Below are positions 1 through 9,122 of a stretch of 64,000 bases of DNA, piece by piece. The notes beneath the pieces were generated by a model that worked only from the letters and a program-made list of their open reading frames with translations, did no database searches and was not told the origin of the DNA. Source of the DNA: Albibacterium sp035514885 (GTDB lineage: Bacteria; Bacteroidota; Bacteroidia; Sphingobacteriales; Sphingobacteriaceae); NCBI RefSeq assembly GCF_035514885.1, contig NZ_DATJCH010000010.1, positions 190,058 to 254,057 of the forward strand. Direction: 5' to 3'. Position 1 is the stretch's first letter, and each line of letters begins with the position of its first letter. A program made the position numbers and the translations under genes.

Positions 1-167
1 ACATAACCTGCAGTTTTCCCCGAACCAGTTTGGGCAATACCCAAAACATCGTGTTTATTTAAGATTGCAGGGATACACTTCTCTTGGATAGGGGTAGGTA
101 CAGTAAAATTCTGATCAGCCAAGGTTTTTAATAAAACGCTAGAAAGACCTAATGAACTAAAAGACAT
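1..167 (-). CDS. DEAD-box RNA helicase, N-terminal part (truncated by window edge)
   Basis: Reading the reverse strand from the ATG at 165-167 gives the start of a DEAD-box ATP-dependent RNA helicase. After about 25 residues comes the Q motif (TVPTPIQ), then the Walker A motif I (AQTGSGKT). The rest lies outside the window, so the DEAD, SAT and C-terminal helicase motifs cannot be checked. Proteins of this family unwind structured RNA during ribosome assembly, mRNA decay or cold adaptation. It is distinct from the complete RhlE-type gene at 48356-49609. The family assignment is firm; the subfamily is unknown. Confidence 0.85.
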   Translation of the reverse strand, partial: MSFSSLGLSSVLLKTLADQNFTVPTPIQEKCIPAILNKHDVLGIAQTGSGKTAGY

Positions 168-310
168 ATTGTTTTTTCTGTAAAAGTAGGTAAAAATTGG
201 TTTGAAATGGGTTTTGGATGTTTAGCGCATTTAAATATATCTTTGAATTTATCTATAGAGACTTATTTCTAAAGACAACCACGAATAATTATTGCCAAGC
301 GCTAAATGTA

Positions 311-880
311 ATGATACAGAAATATTCACTTGCCATTCAACCAACCGAGCCTATTCTTTCAAGAGTAAAAGAAATGAAACAACAGTTAAGACATGCAATT
401 GGACATTATGGTAGTGCAAATTCTGAAGCTCATATTAGTTTATTTGAATTTGAGTTAGATGAGAAGAAATATTCTATTGCTTTATCTTATTTTAAGAAGG
501 TTATGGCTGGTTTTGCACCCTTTCATATTGCCTATGAAGGGCTTAGCCATTTTAAGCATTTACCATATTTTGCATTTTATGTGAAGTTGGATGGGAGTTC
601 CTCTCAAACTATAGTTAATTACTGTAAACAGATTAAAAAAGCATCGCCTTATTCACTTATCAATAAATATAATTCACCTCATATGTCTGTAGGTAGAAAA
701 TTATCAAAAGAGGGTTTGGATATAGCGAGTGAATTATTCACCGAATTTAATGCGATAGATTTATGCGAAGCATTTGTTATTCGTAAGTTTAATAGTCAGA
801 GACGACAATACGATATTGTAGAAATAATTCCTTTGCTGAATGACATGTATGCAGCTGATACGCAGTTGAGTCTGTTTTGA
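311..880 (+). CDS. 2H phosphoesterase superfamily protein (2'-5' RNA ligase-like)
   Basis: The protein carries the two H-x-S/T-x motifs that define the 2H phosphoesterase fold: HISL at about residues 41-44 and HMSV at about 124-127, counted from the ATG at 311. Relatives act on cyclic phosphates or 2'-5' linkages in RNA and nucleotides; the substrate here is unknown. An in-frame ATG at 218 would add 31 residues, but that extension looks unlike the family and shows no useful ribosome-binding site, so I prefer 311. The gene is divergent from the helicase at the left edge and does not appear to be in an operon with the next gene. Confidence 0.7.
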   Translation: MIQKYSLAIQPTEPILSRVKEMKQQLRHAIGHYGSANSEAHISLFEFELDEKKYSIALSYFKKVMAGFAPFHIAYEGLSHFKHLPYFAFYVKLDGSSSQTIVNYCKQIKKASPYSLINKYNSPHMSVGRKLSKEGLDIASELFTEFNAIDLCEAFVIRKFNSQRRQYDIVEIIPLLNDMYAADTQLSLF

Positions 881-968
881 TTAATTAGGAATCAATGTAA
901 TAATCAACATCACGGAAAACAATACTAAAAACAACGTGTTTTTAATATTTACCTAATCACAAAAAGCA

Positions 969-1514
969 ATGTCAAAATTAAAAGATAAAAGAGTAGCTGT
1001 GTTGTCGGAATCTGGATTTGAGGAATCAGAATTGACCAGTCCAAAGTCTGCACTTGAAGAAGCGGGTGCGATTGTGTATATTATTTCTCCCCAAAAAGAA
1101 ACTATTCGTAGTTGGGATAAGGATAACTGGGGAATAGAATTGAAAGTAGATAAGAATATTAGCGAAGCTTCAATAGATGATTATGATGCCTTATTATTAC
1201 CGGGTGGAGTTATGAACCCGGATAAGCTTCGCAAAAATGAAGATGCTGTTGCATTTACCAAAGCATTCTTAGAAAGCGGAAAACCCATTGCCGCAATTTG
1301 TCATGGTCCACAAACTTTGATTGAAACGGGTATGTTATCCGGAAAGGAAATGACCTCATATTCATCTATCAAAACGGATTTAATCAATGCCGGTGTAAAT
1401 TGGGTCGATAAAGAAGTGGTAGTTGATAACGGATTAGTAACAAGTCGCTCTCCAAAAGATTTGGATGCCTTTAATAGAAAAATGATTGAAGAATTCGCTG
1501 AGGGAGTTCATTAA
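969..1514 (+). CDS. DJ-1/PfpI family type 1 glutamine amidotransferase-like protein
   Basis: The 181-residue protein has the DJ-1/PfpI fold. The nucleophile elbow AAICHGP places the reactive cysteine at C111 with an adjacent histidine, and an LLPGG loop lies at about residue 76. Members of the YhbO/PfpI group are cytoplasmic stress proteins described as protein or nucleotide deglycases, or annotated as intracellular proteases. The length fits the stand-alone form. A strong hairpin with a T-run follows the stop codon, so the gene is probably monocistronic. The exact biochemical role is not shown by the sequence. Confidence 0.85.
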   Translation: MSKLKDKRVAVLSESGFEESELTSPKSALEEAGAIVYIISPQKETIRSWDKDNWGIELKVDKNISEASIDDYDALLLPGGVMNPDKLRKNEDAVAFTKAFLESGKPIAAICHGPQTLIETGMLSGKEMTSYSSIKTDLINAGVNWVDKEVVVDNGLVTSRSPKDLDAFNRKMIEEFAEGVH

Positions 1515-1553
1515 TTCTAAGCCTATAATTTATTTTAATAGTAATATTGATTG

Positions 1554-1588
1554 TGAGTCGATTATTAAATTAATCGACTCATTTTTTT
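1554..1588 (+). terminator. Rho-independent terminator after the DJ-1/PfpI gene
   Basis: An 11-bp perfect stem (TGAGTCGATTA at 1554-1564 pairing with 1571-1581) with a 6-nt loop is followed by seven Ts at 1582-1588. It sits 40 bp past the stop codon at 1514. Confidence 0.9.
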
Positions 1589-1675
1589 AGTTGATAGTAC
1601 CTAATTATCTTAAAATAATTTTTGTACAATAAATAATTTTTGATATCATTGTGATATCATTTTAAATCATTTGTT

Positions 1676-2530
1676 ATGCAAGAAGAAAAAAACACAACCG
1701 CACTATCAGGCTATGCAGCTATTGTTTGTCTATTGATCTCCCTTATTACCGTATTTATAGGTGCTTTATATAATATTCCACCCTTTATTATAGTGGGTAT
1801 CATTGTTTCTGGGATTATTATTAAAGGTCTTACTATTATAAACCCGAATGATTCTAAGGTTTTAATTCTTTTTGGAAAATATATAGGGACTATAAAGAAG
1901 GATGGCTTTTTCTGGGTTAATCCCTTAGCTGTTAGACGCAAGGTTTCATTAAAAGCTAGAAATTTGAATGGACATAAGATGAAGGTGAACGATAAGTTGG
2001 GTAATCCGATTGAAATTGCAGCAGTAACCGTTTGGAAGGTGAAAGATACAGCAAAAGCACTCTTTGAAGTTGATGATTATATTCAATATGTAGAAGTTCA
2101 GAGCGAAGCTGCTGTAAGGCATTTGGCAAATCTATTTGCTTATGATAGCTTTGAGGATGAGGAAGCTTCCATTACTTTGAAAGATGGTGCACAACAAGTA
2201 AGTGCGATGCTTGAAAAAGAGCTTAACGAGCGTTTAGAAAGAGCAGGAATAGATATAATAGAAGCAAGAATTACTCATTTGGCTTATGCACAAGAAATTG
2301 CAAGTGCTATGTTGCAAAGGCAACAGGCTACTGCTGTTGTTGCAGCACGAAAACAAATTGTTGAGGGTGCGGTTGGTATGGTAGAAATGGCCTTGGAGAG
2401 GTTGTCTGAGAAGGAAATCGTGCATTTGGATGAAGAACGTAAGGCTGCTATGGTCAGTAATTTACTGGTAGTACTTTGTGGTGAGAAAAGTGTTTCGCCA
2501 ATAGTTAATGCTGGTACATTGTATAATTAA
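1676..2530 (+). CDS. SPFH/band 7 domain membrane protein
   Basis: The 284-residue protein starts with two hydrophobic segments (about residues 12-32 and 35-55). It continues into an SPFH/prohibitin domain containing the typical NPLAVRRKVSLKARN region and a coiled-coil-forming stretch rich in Ala and Glu. Band 7 proteins form membrane-associated oligomeric scaffolds, and their cargo in this subgroup is not known. The next gene encodes a small Arc-like DNA-binding protein; this pairing recurs in many bacteria, and the two genes are only 60 bp apart. The family assignment is firm; the function is open. Confidence 0.85.
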   Translation: MQEEKNTTALSGYAAIVCLLISLITVFIGALYNIPPFIIVGIIVSGIIIKGLTIINPNDSKVLILFGKYIGTIKKDGFFWVNPLAVRRKVSLKARNLNGHKMKVNDKLGNPIEIAAVTVWKVKDTAKALFEVDDYIQYVEVQSEAAVRHLANLFAYDSFEDEEASITLKDGAQQVSAMLEKELNERLERAGIDIIEARITHLAYAQEIASAMLQRQQATAVVAARKQIVEGAVGMVEMALERLSEKEIVHLDEERKAAMVSNLLVVLCGEKSVSPIVNAGTLYN

Positions 2531-2590
2531 GTAGGACAATAAGTAGCCATGGTGTTCTGTGTAATGCCATGGCTACTCAACAGAATAAGG

Positions 2591-2773
2591 ATGGGAGAAA
2601 AAAAAGCGTTTGCTTTAAGGATAAATCAGGAGATGTTAAAGGAATTAGAAGAATGGGCTGCTGACGAATTTAGAAGCACGAATGGTCAGATTGAATATTT
2701 GCTCAATGAGGCTTTGCGTACACGTAGAAAAAACATTAAGAAAAATGATATTGCCGGTAAAAACGATAAGTAA
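2591..2773 (+). CDS. Arc-like ribbon-helix-helix protein paired with SPFH
   Basis: A 60-residue protein that begins MGEKKAFALRI and contains the conserved WAADEFRSTNGQIEYLL segment of small Arc-family proteins found next to SPFH genes. The pattern of a short beta strand and two helices fits a ribbon-helix-helix DNA-binding dimer. In-frame ATGs upstream at 2549 and 2564 would add residues unlike the family, so 2591 is chosen. It may regulate the upstream SPFH gene or serve a structural role with it; neither is demonstrated. Confidence 0.75.
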   Translation: MGEKKAFALRINQEMLKELEEWAADEFRSTNGQIEYLLNEALRTRRKNIKKNDIAGKNDK

Positions 2774-2869
2774 AGGATTGGTACACTAAAACCTAATGTA
2801 TTTATAGTCGATCAGAGTATTTTATTATCTTAGCCCCAATCGCCCAATATTATTTGATGTGAGTAAAGC

Positions 2870-5779
2870 ATGAAGCATTTTTTTCAGATGAACCGCTATT
2901 TGGTTATTATTATAGCTGTTGTTTTCGGTATTAATTCTAATGCTTCGGCACAGCGTACCATTGCTGTACCTCAAATTATAAATTATTCCAATGAAGTTTA
3001 TAAAGGTGGACTGCAGAACTGGAGCGTTGCTCAGGATTCTCAGGGTATCATGTATTTTGGGAATAATGAAGGTTTAATGACCTTTGATGGTTATAAATGG
3101 TCGGTGTTACCTTTGCCAAATAATACAGTTATACGCTCGGTAGCTGTCGACAAAGCTAATCGGATTTATGTTGGAGGACAAGATGAATTGGGTTATTTTG
3201 AGGCAGATGAAACTGGAACCTTACGCTATCATTCTCTTATATCGTTAATTGCTAAGACTGAACGTGAATTTGCAGATGTATGGCGTATTAATATTGTGGA
3301 TGATGGTGTTTTCTTTATGACAAACTACCGCATCTTTCGATATAAGGGGGGACGTATTACAGTTGATAAGCCGAAAACCACTTGGCAATTTATGAGCGAG
3401 ATTGATGGTAAGTTATATGCACAGTCTCAAGATCAGGGTTTGATGAGGTTTGATGAAGGGTTCTGGAAGCCCTTAGCTAATCATGCAGATCTGGATGCTT
3501 CTACCGTGACGCGTATGCTTCCTTATAGTCAGGATACCTTGCTTGTCACAACCCTAAAAAAGGGACTTTTCTATCTTGTTGATAACAAACTAATTCCAAA
3601 GCACACAGAAGTTGATGATATACTGTTTACTAACAGGATTTTTTGTGGTGAGAGAATTTCTGATGATTTATTTGCCTTTGGAACCACTTCGTCGGGTTTA
3701 TTGGTGATGGATAAAAGAGGAAAGATCGTGCAGAAGTATATGTATGGTGAGGGACTGCAGAAAAATAATATTCGAGATGTTTTTATTGATCGTGATAAGA
3801 ATATTTGGCTTGCACTGGATGATGGAATAGACTTTATTGCTATTAATAGTCCCATAAAATATATCAATCCGGATAAGGACAATCCCATCAGTACCTATGC
3901 AATGTACCTATTTGATAAAAAATTATATGTGGGTACATCTAATGGGTTATATGCAACTACCATTCAAAATAAAGATTTGAAGAATATAGGGATGGCGGAT
4001 TCGAGATTTGTTAAAATAGCAGGTACCGATGGTCAGGTGTGGGTATTGAATGAGGTTAATGGTAATTTGTTGATGGGGCATGAGGATGGAGCCTTTAATG
4101 TTAATGGGTTTGATGCAAGAAAAATTTATACATCACCGGGAACCTGGTTATTTACACCAGTATCGAGGGTGTATCCGTCGCAGAACATTATTGCCGGAAC
4201 CTATTGGGGACTTAAACTTATCTCGTTTGAGAACGGTCAGTTTTATGATCCAAAAGAAATAGAAGGGTCAAACGAATCTTTACGTTTCATTCATTATGAC
4301 GAAAGAGAAAATGCAGTGTGGGTCTCACATCCTTATCGCGGAGTTTTCAAATTGCTTTTGTCAAAAGATTTGAAAAGTGTTGTAAAACAAAAAGAGTATG
4401 GCGTAAATGAGGGGTTGAGCTCGTCGTTGTTTAATTATCTATTTTATATTAGAAATAATATTCTGGTTTCGACTAGGGATGGTATTCTTGAATACGATAT
4501 ATCACAGGATAAGTTTGTTCAATCAAGCGTATTTGAATCTTTAAAAGATGTCTCTCCCGAATATATGTATGAAGATAAATCAGGAAATATTTGGTTTGTT
4601 AGCCAAAAGAAACTTGGGCTGTTAGATTTTTCAAGGCCAAACGGTGAGGTTCCATATACTTTGGTTTATTTTCCTGAGCTGGATGGGAAGGTATTAGGAG
4701 GGTTTGAATCGGTTTATGCCTTAGATAATGATCATGTATTTGTTGGAGCAAACAAAGGTGGCATTCTTCTCAATTACAATAAATACAAAGAACGAATATC
4801 GCGGCCTAATATATTACTAAGAATCGTAAAAGCAATTGATGCTGAAAAAAATGAGATAATATTATTCGGTGGGCATGGCTCGTTTCCACAAGAATTGGCT
4901 GAATTGAATTATAAACAGAATTCATTCCAATTTGAGTTTTCAAGTACCCCCTACGATCAATTGAGGAATGTTGAGTTCAGCTATTTAATGGAAGGCTTTG
5001 ACAAAAATTGGTCAGCTTGGAATGGCAAAAGTGATAAAGAGTATACTAATTTGTCGCCTGGCAAATATACCTTCAATATTAAATCACGAAATAGTAATGG
5101 AAGTGAATCGGAAGTCCTTTCATATTCTTTTTATGTATTACCCGCATGGTATGCAAACACGCTAAGTTATATTATATATGTGCTGGTATTTTTAGCGCTT
5201 CTATATTATTATATAAAAAGACAGAAGCGCAAGTTAATGCTGAAACATGAAAATGAGCTGTACCTTCGACAGCTTGAATTAGACCATCGTGAAAAACAAG
5301 TAGTCAGACTTAGGAACGAGAAATTAAAAGCTGATCTGGACTTTAAGAATAGGGAGTTAGTGAGTTTGACAATGCATTTGGTGCAACGGGGTGAGGTTCT
5401 ATCAAAAATCAAAGACAAAATCCACGAAATCTTAAAGAAACAAGATTCTGATCAGGGGTCCATCAGTTTTAGACAATTGATGCGATTGGTTAAATCAGGA
5501 GAACGTACCAATGAAGATTGGGAGAAATTCAGCATACATTTTAATAATGCAAATGAGGGATTCTTTTCTAATTTAAAAGAGAGACACCCTGATTTAACAT
5601 CAAACGAGTTGAAGCTATGCGCATATTTGCGTATGAATTTATCCTCAAAAGAAATAGCTCAACTAATGAATATTACCATAAAAGGAGTTGAAGTTGGCCG
5701 CTATAGGCTACGTAAAAAGCTAAATATTAGCCCAGAAGTTAACTTACACACTTACTTATTGCAGTTTACAGCAGAATAA
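2870..5779 (+). CDS. One-component sensor: periplasmic propeller, Y_Y_Y domain and LuxR-type HTH
   Basis: The 969-residue protein starts with a signal peptide or anchor (cut near NASAQ). It continues with a two-component-regulator-type propeller (about residues 35-680) and a triple-tyrosine Y_Y_Y domain (about 685-755). A transmembrane segment (about 764-783), a cytoplasmic coiled coil (about 785-860) and a C-terminal LuxR-like helix-turn-helix (about 905-965, with SSKEIAQLMNIT) follow. There is no histidine kinase module, so signal and DNA binding sit on one chain. The arrangement resembles hybrid two-component sensors of polysaccharide loci. Its position just before susC suggests it senses the glucan breakdown product and activates 6001-12465. 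An alternative start is the ATG at 2888. Confidence 0.85.
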   Translation: MKHFFQMNRYLVIIIAVVFGINSNASAQRTIAVPQIINYSNEVYKGGLQNWSVAQDSQGIMYFGNNEGLMTFDGYKWSVLPLPNNTVIRSVAVDKANRIYVGGQDELGYFEADETGTLRYHSLISLIAKTEREFADVWRINIVDDGVFFMTNYRIFRYKGGRITVDKPKTTWQFMSEIDGKLYAQSQDQGLMRFDEGFWKPLANHADLDASTVTRMLPYSQDTLLVTTLKKGLFYLVDNKLIPKHTEVDDILFTNRIFCGERISDDLFAFGTTSSGLLVMDKRGKIVQKYMYGEGLQKNNIRDVFIDRDKNIWLALDDGIDFIAINSPIKYINPDKDNPISTYAMYLFDKKLYVGTSNGLYATTIQNKDLKNIGMADSRFVKIAGTDGQVWVLNEVNGNLLMGHEDGAFNVNGFDARKIYTSPGTWLFTPVSRVYPSQNIIAGTYWGLKLISFENGQFYDPKEIEGSNESLRFIHYDERENAVWVSHPYRGVFKLLLSKDLKSVVKQKEYGVNEGLSSSLFNYLFYIRNNILVSTRDGILEYDISQDKFVQSSVFESLKDVSPEYMYEDKSGNIWFVSQKKLGLLDFSRPNGEVPYTLVYFPELDGKVLGGFESVYALDNDHVFVGANKGGILLNYNKYKERISRPNILLRIVKAIDAEKNEIILFGGHGSFPQELAELNYKQNSFQFEFSSTPYDQLRNVEFSYLMEGFDKNWSAWNGKSDKEYTNLSPGKYTFNIKSRNSNGSESEVLSYSFYVLPAWYANTLSYIIYVLVFLALLYYYIKRQKRKLMLKHENELYLRQLELDHREKQVVRLRNEKLKADLDFKNRELVSLTMHLVQRGEVLSKIKDKIHEILKKQDSDQGSISFRQLMRLVKSGERTNEDWEKFSIHFNNANEGFFSNLKERHPDLTSNELKLCAYLRMNLSSKEIAQLMNITIKGVEVGRYRLRKKLNISPEVNLHTYLLQFTAE

Positions 5780-5827
5780 TTTTTTTCAATATTTAAATCA
5801 TTGATATATAGCTATATATAAAGTATA

Positions 5828-5886
5828 TGTAGTGGTAATGTAGTGCCATTAGTATGCTTGAAAAATTCAATGTAGGGGTATTGTAG
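5828..5886 (+). promoter_or_regulatory. Array of four TGTAG half-sites before susC, putative operator
   Basis: TGTAG occurs at 5828, 5839, 5871 and 5882. Within each pair the starts are 11 bp apart, and the pairs are 43 bp apart (about four helical turns), so all four lie on one face of the helix. The first pair extends to TGTAGTG twice. The array is in the 221-bp region between the LuxR-type sensor gene and susC. A role as the sensor's binding site is an inference from position and spacing. Confidence 0.5.
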
Positions 5887-6000
5887 CCAGTCGATAATTT
5901 CTTTTCTTTCTTTATCTATCTACTTTCATCCTCGTACTTCCACTAACCTAAGGAAGCCCTATAACTAAATTTTTAAACCATGTTAATTTAATTTCATTTT

Positions 6001-9000
6001 ATGAAACAGAGAATTCTACAAGTATTCATGTTATTATGTATGCTTATGTCTGTTCTGGAGCTATCTGCCCAGAACTTACAAGTAAGCGGTAGAGTTATCG
6101 GAGCCGCCGATAACAATCCCATACCGGGGGTCACAGTTTCTGTAAAGGGAGGTACATCCTCAACCAGTACAGATATTGATGGCCGATACAGTTTGACACT
6201 TTCTATGACTAGTGCTACACTAGAATTTCGACAATTAGGAATGGCGACTGAAGAAGTTTTGGTAAACTCGTCAGGTGTTTACAACGTATCATTACGCGAA
6301 GACTTGACTGAACTTGAACAAGTAGTTGTGGTAGGATACGGTACTCAAAAAAAGAGTGTTGTTACAGGAGCTATCAGTAGCGTGAAAGGAAGTGACCTTG
6401 AAACAATGCCGGTAACTCGAATCGAGCAGTCATTGCAAGGAAGAACTTCAGGATTGACTATTGCAAGTAATTCGGGTCAGCCTGGGTCTTCTGCAACAAT
6501 CCGCGTTCGTGGTATTACTACTTTCGGAAATAATAATCCATTGTGGGTTGTTGATGGAGTAGTGGTTGACGCTGGTGGAATCAGTTACCTTAACCAATCA
6601 GATATTGAGTCGATTGAAGTTTTGAAAGATGCTTCATCTCAAGCGATTTATGGTGCCAGAGCCGCTGCAGGGGTTATACTTGTAACTACCAAGAAAGGTG
6701 TTGCTGGAGCAATGCGTATTAATTACAATGCCTATTATGGAACGTCGGCTCCTGCCCGTAAACTAAGTTTATTAAATGCTACGGAATATGCAACGCTGAG
6801 AAATGAATCAGCATTAGCTGCCGGAAATGCTATGCCTTTTGCTAATCCTCAGGAATTTGGTGAAGGAACTGATTGGCAGGAACAGATTTTCAATAACAGT
6901 GCTCAGCGTCATAACCATGAGCTAAGTATAAGTGGTGGAAATGACAAATCAACTTTCTATGGTTCTTTTGGATACCTGTCACAAGATGGTATAGTTGCAA
7001 GTGAGATTTCTAATTATAACCGAATTAACATACGTCTTAACTCAGAACATAAAATAAGACCTTGGTTAAAATTCGGACAGAATCTTGGTTATTCTCATGA
7101 GAAGAGTCAAGGATTAGGAAATACAAACAGTGAATTTGGTGGCCCTCTTTCAGCAGCTATTAACCTAGATCCAATAACACCTGTTGTTGAGACTGATCCT
7201 GATATCATTAATTCTCCAAACAGACCTTATAGTACAAATGCAGTAGTGCGTGATGCAAATGGAAATCCGTATGGAATTTCGCAATATGTAACTCAGGAGA
7301 TGACCAACCCGTTGGCATATATGCAAACACGTCTTGGAAATTATGGATGGTCAGACAACATTGTTGGAAATGTGTATGCTGAAGTTTCTCCTATCGAAGG
7401 TCTAACGTTCCGTTCTACTTTAGGGTCTAAACTATCATATTGGGGTAACGAGAGTTTCACACCTGTATTCTATTTAAATGCGACTAATCAGAACGCACAG
7501 AATAGCTTTACAAGAAACAGAAGTAAAGGATTTGATTGGAATCTTGAAAATACGGTATCTTATTCACGCTTAGTTGGTGATCATAGTTTTAGTGCTTTGA
7601 TAGGCCAGGGAGCTTATTATGATAATCGATCAACAGGTTTGAATGTAACGTATTATAATATTCCGGTTGATAATTTTGACGATGCTTCATTAAATTATAA
7701 TATACCTACAGATCAGCGAAATTCATCTGGATACGAAAATGCAGGACATACTGTATCATCACTTTTCGCACGTTTAAATTATAACTATCAAGAAAAATAT
7801 CTTGCAGAAGGATTAATACGTCGTGATGGATCTTCACGTTTTGGATCAAATAATAAATATGGTGTGTTCCCTTCATTTTCTTTGGGTTGGGTAGCATCTA
7901 AGGAAGATTTCTTAGCTGATGTTGATGCCATTAATATCTTGAAATTACGTGGAGGTTATGGTGTTGTAGGTAATGATAATATTGGAGATTTTGCTTACAT
8001 CGCCACAGTTGGTGGAGGTAGAAATTATACAATTGGTATGACTGACATGTACACGGTTGGTTATAGCCCAAATGCACCCTCAAACCCAGATTTAAGATGG
8101 GAAGAAACAAGCCAGACTAATATTGGTTTTGATCTGACTTTCCTTAATAAGATGAATGTTACATTCGACTGGTATAATAAGGTAACAAAAGGAATATTGC
8201 AGAATCCGCGTATACCCTATTACGTAGGGGCAATTGGTAATCCTGCTGCGAATGTTGCGGACATGAAAAACTCCGGAGTTGAGTTAGAGTTGGGTTACAA
8301 TAATAAATTTGGTGAGGTTGATTTCTCTATTAATGGTAATGCTTCGTATGTACGCAACGAGGTGACCAATATTGGTGCAGGAGTTAGCTTTATTAATGGT
8401 GCTGGTTTCCAGTCTTCTAGCTACAATATCACACGTACCATGGTTGGTCATTCTTATAACTCCTTCTATGGCTTCGAAAACTTGGGTATTTTTCAGAATC
8501 AATCAGAGATTAATGCTTATACCAATGCAGATGGCGGGTTAATTCAGCCAAATGCTAAACCAGGTGATTTTAAATGGGCAGACATAAATAAGGATGGAAA
8601 TATTGACGGTGATGATAGAACATTTATTGGCGATCCGACTCCTACCTGGGCATTTGGATTTACTTTGAATGTAGCATATAAAGGTTTTGATGCACTTGTT
8701 TTTGGACAAGGTGTTGCCGGAAACAAGATTTTCCAAGGCTTGAGAAGATTGGATATCAATAATGCAAATTATTCAAGTAAAGCTTTAGGAAGATGGACAG
8801 GTGCAGGTTCTTCAAATTCGTTCCCTAGACTAAGCGATAACGACCCAAATAACAATTTCGCTAATCCTTCTGATTTCTATTTAGAAGATGGTGATTTCTT
8901 CCGTTTGAAAACTCTTCAATTAGGATACACAATCCCATCTCCAGTGACAAAGCAAATTGGTCTTCAAAAAGCCAGGATTTATGTGATGTCAGAAAACTTA

Positions 9001-9120
9001 TTTACGCTTACCAAATATTCTGGATTTGATCCTGAAATAGGTGGTGGTATTTTAAGTATCGATAGAGGGATATATCCACAAGCCAGATCATTTATGGTGG
9101 GTCTTAACGTAACATTTTAA
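6001..9120 (+). CDS. susC: SusC-type TonB-dependent outer membrane transporter (beta-glucan locus)
   Basis: The 1039-residue protein has a signal peptide ending near LSAQ and a carboxypeptidase-regulatory-like domain (about residues 23-100). A TonB-box-like EQVVVVGYGTQ follows at about 105-120. The plug domain contains WVVDGVVV and the conserved SIEVLKDASSQAIYGARAA. A 22-stranded barrel closes the protein, ending in a phenylalanine (VGLNVTF). SusC homologues import oligosaccharides in complex with a SusD lid, powered by TonB-ExbBD. The susD, surface lipoprotein and GH16 genes that follow indicate a beta-1,3/1,4-glucan substrate. The susC stop and susD start are two bases apart, consistent with one operon. 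Confidence 0.95.
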   Translation: MKQRILQVFMLLCMLMSVLELSAQNLQVSGRVIGAADNNPIPGVTVSVKGGTSSTSTDIDGRYSLTLSMTSATLEFRQLGMATEEVLVNSSGVYNVSLREDLTELEQVVVVGYGTQKKSVVTGAISSVKGSDLETMPVTRIEQSLQGRTSGLTIASNSGQPGSSATIRVRGITTFGNNNPLWVVDGVVVDAGGISYLNQSDIESIEVLKDASSQAIYGARAAAGVILVTTKKGVAGAMRINYNAYYGTSAPARKLSLLNATEYATLRNESALAAGNAMPFANPQEFGEGTDWQEQIFNNSAQRHNHELSISGGNDKSTFYGSFGYLSQDGIVASEISNYNRINIRLNSEHKIRPWLKFGQNLGYSHEKSQGLGNTNSEFGGPLSAAINLDPITPVVETDPDIINSPNRPYSTNAVVRDANGNPYGISQYVTQEMTNPLAYMQTRLGNYGWSDNIVGNVYAEVSPIEGLTFRSTLGSKLSYWGNESFTPVFYLNATNQNAQNSFTRNRSKGFDWNLENTVSYSRLVGDHSFSALIGQGAYYDNRSTGLNVTYYNIPVDNFDDASLNYNIPTDQRNSSGYENAGHTVSSLFARLNYNYQEKYLAEGLIRRDGSSRFGSNNKYGVFPSFSLGWVASKEDFLADVDAINILKLRGGYGVVGNDNIGDFAYIATVGGGRNYTIGMTDMYTVGYSPNAPSNPDLRWEETSQTNIGFDLTFLNKMNVTFDWYNKVTKGILQNPRIPYYVGAIGNPAANVADMKNSGVELELGYNNKFGEVDFSINGNASYVRNEVTNIGAGVSFINGAGFQSSSYNITRTMVGHSYNSFYGFENLGIFQNQSEINAYTNADGGLIQPNAKPGDFKWADINKDGNIDGDDRTFIGDPTPTWAFGFTLNVAYKGFDALVFGQGVAGNKIFQGLRRLDINNANYSSKALGRWTGAGSSNSFPRLSDNDPNNNFANPSDFYLEDGDFFRLKTLQLGYTIPSPVTKQIGLQKARIYVMSENLFTLTKYSGFDPEIGGGILSIDRGIYPQARSFMVGLNVTF

Positions 9121-9122
9121 TA

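Noticed and set aside
2568..2610. Possible frameshift at an eight-A run, which would join ATG at 2568 to the Arc-like frame
   Set aside because: The ATG at 2591 already gives the family's usual N-terminus (MGEKKAFALRI), so no frameshift is needed.
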